A stretch of DNA of 27,701 nt from Bacteroidia bacterium (GTDB taxonomy: Bacteria > Bacteroidota > Bacteroidia > Bacteroidales > Azobacteroidaceae), in assembly GCA_025996895.1 (NCBI GenBank), contig BNTW01000034.1:1-27701 (forward strand), given 5' to 3'. The position numbers and the translations under genes are program-made. The notes beneath the pieces were generated by a model. The model had not been told where the DNA came from, did no database searches, and saw nothing but the letters and a program-made list of their open reading frames with translations. Positions 22,708 through 27,701 of the stretch are shown piece by piece. How positions within the stretch are numbered: the stretch's first letter is position 1; each line of letters starts with the position of its first letter.

Positions 22708-24720
22708 ATGAAGCAACTCGGACTAATCAAAAATGACTCTTGGCTTGAGCCTTACCGCCCGGCCATCGAGGGACGTTATCATTATTTTCTTCAAAAGAAA
22801 AAGGAACTGACGCAAAACGGAAAAATCACGTTGAGCGATTTTGCTTCCGGTCATTTGTATTTTGGTTTGCATCACACGGCCGGCGGTTGGGTGTTTCGCG
22901 AGTGGGCACCGAACGCGACGGCGATTTATTTGACCGGCGATTTCAACGCTTGGCAGGAACGTGCCGAATATCAGTTTCAACGGCTCGAAAACGGCGTTTG
23001 GGAACTTCATTTGCCGGCAGATGCGTTACATCACCGTGATTTGTATAAATTAAAAGTATTTTGGCACGGTGGTTTCGGCGAACGCATTCCTGCGTATGTG
23101 CAGCGGGTTGTCCAAGACGAAAAAACCTACATTTTCAGTGCGCAGGTGTGGAAGCCTGAAAATCCGTATCTGTTTCAAACAGAAAAGTTTAAGGCAAATA
23201 CTGAGCCGTTGTTGATTTACGAAGCGCATATCGGAATGGCAACGAGCGAAGAAAAAGTCGGCACATACAAAGAATTTACGCAAACCGTTCTTCCGCGCAT
23301 AAAGGCAGACGGTTACAATGCGGTGCAACTCATGGCGATACAGGAACATCCTTATTACGGCTCGTTCGGCTACCACGTTTCCAGTTTTTTTGCGGCTTCT
23401 TCGCGTTTCGGCACACCCGATGATTTGAAGGAATTGATTGACACGGCGCACGCTTTGGGCATTGCTGTGATTATGGATATTGTGCATTCGCATGCAGTAA
23501 AAAACGAGGTGGAAGGATTGGGGCGTTTCGACGGTTCTTATCACCAATATTTTCACACAGGGATTAGGAGAGAGCATCCCGCTTGGGATTCGCTCTGTTT
23601 CGATTACGGAAAAAACGAAGTATTGCATTTTTTGCTGTCGAATTGCCGTTTTTGGTTGGAAGAATACCGTTTTGACGGCTTCCGTTTCGACGGTGTAACC
23701 TCGATGTTGTACCGCAGTCATGGTTTGGGTGAAGCCTTTGGCAGTTATGCCGATTATTATAATGTCAATCAGGATGGCGATGCAATTTGCTACCTCACGC
23801 TGGCCAATCAATTAATTCACGAAGTGAATAAACAGGCAATTACGATTGCCGAAGAAGTCAGCGGAATGCCCGGTTTGGCGGTTTCGACGGCGCAAGGCGG
23901 TTACGGTTTCGACTACCGGATGGCCATGAACATTCCCGATTATTGGATCAAAATAATTAAGGAAAAGAAAGACCAGGATTGGCCGGTATCGGGTATTTGG
24001 TGGGAAACGACTAATCGGCGTGCCGACGAAAAAACCATTAGTTACGCCGAAAGCCACGATCAAGCCTTGGTAGGCGATAAAACGATTATTTTCCGTTTGA
24101 TCGACGCTGAGATGTATTGGCACATGCAGGTTGGCGACAACCATTTGCTGGTAGATAGAGGAATCGCCTTGCATAAGATGATACGCTTAGTAACGGCGAG
24201 CACCATCAACGGCGGCTATCTCAATTTTATGGGCAACGAATTCGGTCATCCCGAATGGATTGATTTTCCACGTCAAAACAACGGTTGGTCGTATAAATAC
24301 GCTCGCCGGCAGTGGAATTTAGTCGATAATCCCGATTTGAAATACAAATACTTGGGCTATTTTGACAAAGCGATGATTCATTTGATTGGCGGAATAAAAC
24401 ATTTTCAGTTGTCTCCCGTACAAAAAGTCTGGGATAACGAAGGCGACCAGATTTTGGCTTTCCGGCGCGGAGAGTTGGTCTTTGTGTTCAATTTTAATCC
24501 GGTTAAATCCTTCACCGGTTATGGATTTTTAGTTCCTCCGGGAAAATATCATGTTGTTTTAAACACAGACGCAACCGCATTCGGTGGTTTCGGCCTTTTG
24601 GACGATTCGATCGAACATTTTACCATTCCCGATCCGCTGTATGAAAAAGAAAATAAGGCTTGGTTAAAATTATATTTGCCGGCACGAACAGCAATAGTGC
24701 TTTGGCACACTGTTTGCTAA
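22708..24720 (+). CDS. glgB: 1,4-alpha-glucan branching enzyme (GH13)
   Basis: This 670-residue enzyme makes alpha-1,6 branches in glycogen. The N-terminal CBM48 domain (about 55-150) contains F-R-E-W-A-P-N-A-T-A-I-Y-L-T-G-D-F-N-A-W. The GH13 barrel follows, with V-I-M-D-I-V-H-S-H, nucleophile D328 in G-F-R-F-D-G-V-T-S-M, acid/base E382 in T-I-A-E-E-V-S-G-M-P, and D451 in A-E-S-H-D-Q-A-L-V-G-D-K. A beta-sandwich C-terminal domain ends the protein. A-E-E-V-S-G-M-P and the general pattern match the eukaryote-like GH13_8 group common in Bacteroidota. No other glycogen genes are in the window. It follows the PD40 gene by 24 bases and may share its promoter. Confidence 0.95.
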   Translation: MKQLGLIKNDSWLEPYRPAIEGRYHYFLQKKKELTQNGKITLSDFASGHLYFGLHHTAGGWVFREWAPNATAIYLTGDFNAWQERAEYQFQRLENGVWELHLPADALHHRDLYKLKVFWHGGFGERIPAYVQRVVQDEKTYIFSAQVWKPENPYLFQTEKFKANTEPLLIYEAHIGMATSEEKVGTYKEFTQTVLPRIKADGYNAVQLMAIQEHPYYGSFGYHVSSFFAASSRFGTPDDLKELIDTAHALGIAVIMDIVHSHAVKNEVEGLGRFDGSYHQYFHTGIRREHPAWDSLCFDYGKNEVLHFLLSNCRFWLEEYRFDGFRFDGVTSMLYRSHGLGEAFGSYADYYNVNQDGDAICYLTLANQLIHEVNKQAITIAEEVSGMPGLAVSTAQGGYGFDYRMAMNIPDYWIKIIKEKKDQDWPVSGIWWETTNRRADEKTISYAESHDQALVGDKTIIFRLIDAEMYWHMQVGDNHLLVDRGIALHKMIRLVTASTINGGYLNFMGNEFGHPEWIDFPRQNNGWSYKYARRQWNLVDNPDLKYKYLGYFDKAMIHLIGGIKHFQLSPVQKVWDNEGDQILAFRRGELVFVFNFNPVKSFTGYGFLVPPGKYHVVLNTDATAFGGFGLLDDSIEHFTIPDPLYEKENKAWLKLYLPARTAIVLWHTVC

Positions 24721-24742
24721 TACCTTTCTCGTAATAAATTTG
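24713..24742 (+). promoter_or_regulatory. Candidate promoter after glgB
   Basis: TTTG (24713-24716), inside the last codons of glgB, is followed after 18 bases by TAAATTTG (24735-24742). The spacing is slightly short. It would start a transcript at about 24749 that ends at the terminator 24865-24896. Confidence 0.4.
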
Positions 24743-24748
24743 TGATGC

Positions 24749-24896
24749 GAATAATTCTTAAAAATAGTGTGATTTATGTTGTATAACATATAAAATTATT
24801 TTAAAAAATGCAAAATAATATAATACACACACACATTACTCACCTGGCGGTTTAACAAAAATTCACGCGTTATGTGCCTTATAACGCGTCTTTTTT
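24749..24896 (+). ncRNA. Possible small RNA between glgB and the giant surface gene
   Basis: The stretch is AT-rich, has no convincing reading frame, and is framed by a candidate promoter and a strong terminator. It includes a run of AC dinucleotides around 24826-24836. Equally, it may just be the long 3' end of the glgB transcript. Confidence 0.25.
24865..24896 (+). terminator. Rho-independent terminator downstream of glgB
   Basis: ACGCGTTAT (24865-24873) pairs perfectly with ATAACGCGT (24881-24889) around a 7-base loop and is followed by C and TTTTTT. Confidence 0.85.
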
Positions 24897-24954
24897 CTCG
24901 CGCGCGTAATATAAAAAAAATATTTTTAATACGCAACAATCCCGAAGGCGTTTT

Positions 24955-25043
24955 CACCCCCCAGCCCCCTAAAGGGGGAGAAAAAGCCCTTGCAAAATTG
25001 TGCGCTGCCACTCCCTCCCCTGAAGGGGAGGGATGGGGTGGGG
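24955..25043 (+). repeat. GC-rich composite palindromic repeat, copy 1
   Basis: Outer arms CACCCC (24955-24960) and GGGGTG (25035-25040) enclose two hairpins: CCCCCT-AA-AGGGGG (24965-24978) and CCCTCCCC-TGAA-GGGGAGGG (25013-25032). TTGTGCG lies between them. The same parts, in reverse orientation, recur at 25491-25585. Such elements are frequent in Bacteroidota genomes (recalled) and give spurious reading frames on both strands. Confidence 0.8.
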
Positions 25044-25050
25044 TTTTCTT

Positions 25051-25083
25051 CAACTCATAACTTATAATTCATAACTCAATAAA
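25051..25083 (+). repeat. AT-rich short direct repeats before the giant gene
   Basis: CATAACT occurs twice (25056-25062 and 25070-25076) with a similar TTATAAT between, just before the ATG at 25085. No -7 box is visible here, so the giant gene's promoter remains unidentified. The gene-free stretch 24721-25084 otherwise holds only the candidate RNA, the terminator and the GC-rich repeat. Confidence 0.5.
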
Positions 25084-25084
25084 C

Positions 25085-27701
25085 ATGCGAATATCTAAAT
25101 TTTTGACATTATTTTTTCTATTTCTTCCCTTGTGTGCCTTTGCCCAATGGGAAGTAGAACAACGAATGCCGTTTTCTGTAGAGACGCGGCATGCCACGTC
25201 TCTACAATCCGGCATGGATTTTCTACAACCAAACGATCTGTTTTATCGCGACAATCTTATGTTGTCTCGCGATTTTTCATCATTCAATCCTTCTGGCGAT
25301 TTCCTGACCAATCTCTTCGGTAGTTCTTATTTGGAAACCGGTCTTTCCACCGACGACGGACACCGTGACCACTTGGCCATTTCGTCCATTCCGCTGGGAA
25401 ACGGAGTTTGGTTCTTGCTGATTATTTCAGTGCTTTATCTAACAATTTTATTGACTAAAAAACATTTGCTCAAAATGAAAACAACGATATACCCCTCTAA
25501 ATCTCCCCTGAAGGGGAGACTTTGGTTGACGCACAACGTTGAAAGTCCGCAGGCTCTCAAAGCCCCCTTCAGGGGGTTGGGGGGTAAACTATTCCTGTTT
25601 TTCCTGTTTTTATTTGGAAATGCGGCCTATGCCCAACTACCCTTAAAAGCCATACCAGACAATACCTTTGTACCTCCCGGAACAACAACGGCTGTCAATC
25701 TGGATATTTTACGCAACGATGAATTGGGTGCATGTTCTAAAAGCACTATTGTTGTCCAACTGTTTGACAACACCGGAACATTGCAAACGGCTTTAACAAC
25801 AGCCGGAAATGCAACCGTTACAATCAATGCAGACAATACGATAGCCTATACGCCCGACCCTGCTTTTGTCGGACAGGACAGTCTGCGATACAAAATCAAG
25901 TGTAACGATAAATTCTCACCTGATTCGGTATTGGTATTGATTAATGTAACGGATCAACCGGAAAATATTGCAGATAATTCTTGTGCTGTATCTCCGATTC
26001 CGATCGAGTGGAAAATCAAACAATTAGCACAGTCGGTCGATACGATGAATATTGGATTTACTCCTCTGCTGGGCGATGTAGATGGTGATGGAAAAATAGA
26101 AATTGTTACAATGAAATTTACTACCGAATCCAATGTTAACAGAATATTAGTTTATGCTTATGACGAAGCACAAAATCCGAAATTATACCGAAAATACATC
26201 ATCCCTATACCTAATGTTAACGTATCAGGAAATACTCTCTGTATCAATAAAATAGATGGAGACGCTTATCCCTCTATCTTTCTTACTACGAATAATAATG
26301 CTATTTCAACAGCGGCCAATGCCCGCTACTTATATAAATATACTTTCGACGGCGCTGATTTTGTACAGCAATGGCGCATACAATACAGTACGAATGATAC
26401 TTATGCCTCTTGTCAGCCTTTGGTCGCCGATTTTATGGGTAGCGGACGTGCGCAGGTAGCCGTTTATGATAAAATTTATGATGCCCGCACAGGTACGCTC
26501 TTGGTTAATGGCGGTTTTTTAGGAACAACGGGTTATAATTTCGGAATTTGGTCGCATAATGGTGGTGGAGGTGTCTCATATAGTTATACAAGCTGGGCTG
26601 TTGCCGATATTGATAATGACGGAATATTGGAAATTGTGGCAGGTAATTGTGTTTATAAAGTCAATATTATTAATCCAAATACAAACGACCCCGGCAATAC
26701 TTACACTCTATTTTCTACTTCTGATCCTGCCGGCGTAGGTAACGGAATGGTTGCTCTTGCCGACATGGACGGAGACGGTTTGTTGGACGTCGTTACTACT
26801 TGGCGTGGTACGACAGCTGCGTCAGGAAGGATGGCCGTTTACAATCCACGTACAGGGACATTATTGTCTCAAATCATTACAAATATACCTATATACTCGT
26901 CAGGGGGAGTTAACTGTGGACCTGCAGTTCCGTTCATAGGTGATATAACCGGAAATAATAAACCGGATATTGCATTTGTAGCGGCAAACATCATGTTGGC
27001 CTACAAATACGACGCAACTCAAGCGATTAGTAGCCGGCTTTCCCAATTATGGAATTATCCGATTAATGATGCTTCTGCTTCCACCGGTTTAAGTATCTTT
27101 GATTTCAATCAGGATGGTATTGCTGAAATTGTTTATCGTGATGAAGTCAATTTACGGATTATTAACGGCAGTTTGAGAAGCCATTTTACAGGCAATGATA
27201 CAACTGCTGTATATAACTTGGCAACGATAGGTAATGTGTTTAATACGACGATAGCTGAATATCCCACTATTGGAGATATTAATGGAGACGGACAGGCAGA
27301 GATTGTTACTTCCGGTAGGCCAACAACGATGGCTGTTAATGGGTGGGCAGGCCCTCTTCAGATTTTTTCATCTGCCGATCCTGCTAATTTTCCCTGGGCA
27401 TCTGCCCGTCCGGTTTGGGACAGGTATCATTACAACCCTGTGTATGTGAACAATGATTTGACTATTCCTGCCCACCCGCTTAATCCCGCTACTTCATTCG
27501 TGGATCAGGACGGCAATTATCATCAGCCGTATAATAACTTTTTACAACAAGCCACTTTGTTGAATGATGAAGGTAAAATGCTTCGCTTGGGGCCTGATTT
27601 GGCCTTCGACAAAACCGAAGGTGATTATGAAAGCGGAACATCAGGGCCACAGACCGGCGTTCATTATGCAACGGTCAATGTCAATGATTTGCAAGTAACC
27701 G
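25085..27701 (+). CDS. Giant surface protein: CTERM-like small-protein module fused to a cadherin-like and FG-GAP propeller protein (3' end outside the window)
   Basis: I checked the frame codon by codon; it is open for 872 codons to the window end. Residues 1-20 are a signal peptide (L-C-A-F-A-Q). Residues 21-130 are a paralogue of the protein at 1498-1899, with N-D-L-F, S-G-D-F-L-T-N-L-F-G-S-S-Y, then I-P-L-G-N-G (102-107), a membrane helix and T-K-K-H. A second ATG (25475, residue 131) starts another signal-like segment with a long n-region from a GC-rich repeat and a core ending G-N-A-A-Y-A-Q (178-184). A cadherin-like/Big_9-type domain follows (about 185-290: L-R-N-D-E-L; I-A-Y-T-P-D-P-A-F-V-G-Q-D-S). 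Seven FG-GAP-type repeats start near 330, 447, 507, 559, 619, 672 and 730, e.g. G-D-V-D-G-D-G-K-I-E-I-V. It is probably an exported adhesin or binding protein; a T9SS tail would lie beyond the window. It may be one fused protein or two genes that lost the stop between them. Confidence 0.8.
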   Translation, partial: MRISKFLTLFFLFLPLCAFAQWEVEQRMPFSVETRHATSLQSGMDFLQPNDLFYRDNLMLSRDFSSFNPSGDFLTNLFGSSYLETGLSTDDGHRDHLAISSIPLGNGVWFLLIISVLYLTILLTKKHLLKMKTTIYPSKSPLKGRLWLTHNVESPQALKAPFRGLGGKLFLFFLFLFGNAAYAQLPLKAIPDNTFVPPGTTTAVNLDILRNDELGACSKSTIVVQLFDNTGTLQTALTTAGNATVTINADNTIAYTPDPAFVGQDSLRYKIKCNDKFSPDSVLVLINVTDQPENIADNSCAVSPIPIEWKIKQLAQSVDTMNIGFTPLLGDVDGDGKIEIVTMKFTTESNVNRILVYAYDEAQNPKLYRKYIIPIPNVNVSGNTLCINKIDGDAYPSIFLTTNNNAISTAANARYLYKYTFDGADFVQQWRIQYSTNDTYASCQPLVADFMGSGRAQVAVYDKIYDARTGTLLVNGGFLGTTGYNFGIWSHNGGGGVSYSYTSWAVADIDNDGILEIVAGNCVYKVNIINPNTNDPGNTYTLFSTSDPAGVGNGMVALADMDGDGLLDVVTTWRGTTAASGRMAVYNPRTGTLLSQIITNIPIYSSGGVNCGPAVPFIGDITGNNKPDIAFVAANIMLAYKYDATQAISSRLSQLWNYPINDASASTGLSIFDFNQDGIAEIVYRDEVNLRIINGSLRSHFTGNDTTAVYNLATIGNVFNTTIAEYPTIGDINGDGQAEIVTSGRPTTMAVNGWAGPLQIFSSADPANFPWASARPVWDRYHYNPVYVNNDLTIPAHPLNPATSFVDQDGNYHQPYNNFLQQATLLNDEGKMLRLGPDLAFDKTEGDYESGTSGPQTGVHYATVNVNDLQVT
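25177..25206. repeat. 30-bp palindrome inserted in frame in the giant gene
   Basis: The two 15-base halves around GGCATGCC pair at 14 of 15 positions, with outer arms TGTAGAGACG and CGTCTCTACA. It encodes residues 32-41 (V-E-T-R-H-A-T-S-L-Q) between the signal peptide and N-D-L-F. The length is a multiple of three and the frame stays open. Palindromes of this GTAGAGACG type are dispersed repeats in several phyla, from memory. Confidence 0.75.
25491..25585 (-). repeat. GC-rich composite palindromic repeat, copy 2 (inverted), inside coding sequence
   Basis: Outer arms ACCCC (25491-25495) and GGGGT (25581-25585) enclose TCTCCCC-TGAA-GGGGAGA (25502-25519) and CCCCC-TTCA-GGGGG (25563-25576). Its reverse complement has the same order as copy 1, including TTGTGCG in the centre. 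It encodes about 30 residues (P-S-K-S-P-L-K-G-R ... P-F-R-G-L-G-G-K) of the n-region of the second signal-like segment without breaking the frame. Confidence 0.8.

Noticed and set aside
21820..22716. 298-codon minus-strand frame opposite the PD40 gene
   Set aside because: The plus-strand product has a signal peptide and five PD40 repeats; the antisense product has no recognisable feature.
24796..25060. Short frames on both strands (P-H-P-S-P-S-G-E-G and T-P-Q-P-P-K-G-G-E types)
   Set aside because: They are translations of the GC-rich palindromic repeat, a common source of spurious gene calls.
24955..25585. CRISPR-like array from repeated GC-rich motifs
   Set aside because: Only two copies, in opposite orientation, with internal hairpins and no regular spacers; no cas genes in the window.
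24955..25585. Insertion sequence or transposon with a transposase
   Set aside because: No transposase is encoded between or beside the inverted copies; the elements look like non-autonomous repeats.

Overview
The window looks like a chromosomal segment from a member of the Bacteroidota, most likely order Bacteroidales. The evidence is a type IX secretion (T9SS) C-terminal sorting domain, many TAnnTTTG -7 promoter boxes, the Bacteroidetes small protein DUF4295 next to rpmG/rpmB, a Bacteroidetes-type LpxH, an HU protein fused to a LysM domain, and an exbB-exbD-exbD set. Assignment below order is not possible from what I can see.

Layout. (1) Positions 2-1899 hold the end of a T9SS-exported surface protein and a small secreted protein with a C-terminal I-P-x-G-N-G motif, membrane segment and basic tail. 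(2) Positions 2039-13632 are a long, tightly packed plus-strand run. It holds a MIP18/SufT-like Fe-S assembly factor, lpxH, an OmpA-family protein, a WcaJ-type sugar-1-phosphate transferase, a FemAB/GNAT-like protein, ruvX, def, two Wza-type export lipoproteins, a Wzc-type tyrosine kinase and a large TPR protein. Most of these act in envelope lipid A and exopolysaccharide synthesis and export. No glycosyltransferase, flippase or polymerase is present, so the rest of the sugar pathway must lie elsewhere. (3) Positions 13650-20325 are on the minus strand: DUF937-like, HU-LysM, HU, rimO, ftsY, DUF4295, rpmG, rpmB, exbD, exbD, exbB and tRNA-Ala(GGC). (4) Positions 20406-21019 are a minus-strand HicA/HicB toxin-antitoxin pair; the toxin is only 56 codons. 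(5) Positions 21159-24720 are plus strand: ruvC, a secreted PD40 beta-propeller protein and glgB. (6) Positions 24721-25084 are a gene-free stretch with a possible small transcript, a terminator and interspersed repeats. (7) From 25085 to the end is one uninterrupted reading frame of at least 872 codons that runs off the window. Its first ~130 residues are a paralogue of the small protein at 1498-1899. A second signal-peptide-like segment, a cadherin-like/Big_9-type domain and seven FG-GAP-type repeats follow.

The most unusual part is the pair of related small proteins with a putative C-terminal sorting-like signal. One copy stands alone directly after a T9SS cargo gene. The other is fused in frame to the front of a giant surface protein. 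Both are touched by interspersed palindromic repeats: a 25-bp one encodes the tail of the first, and a 30-bp one is inserted in frame in the second. Two inverted copies of a ~90-bp GC-rich repeat flank the second. Other points of interest are an HU protein that appears to be anchored in the inner membrane with a periplasmic LysM domain, and a wza-wza-wzc export module that seems to split the ruvX-def-TPR gene order I recall from Bacteroides.
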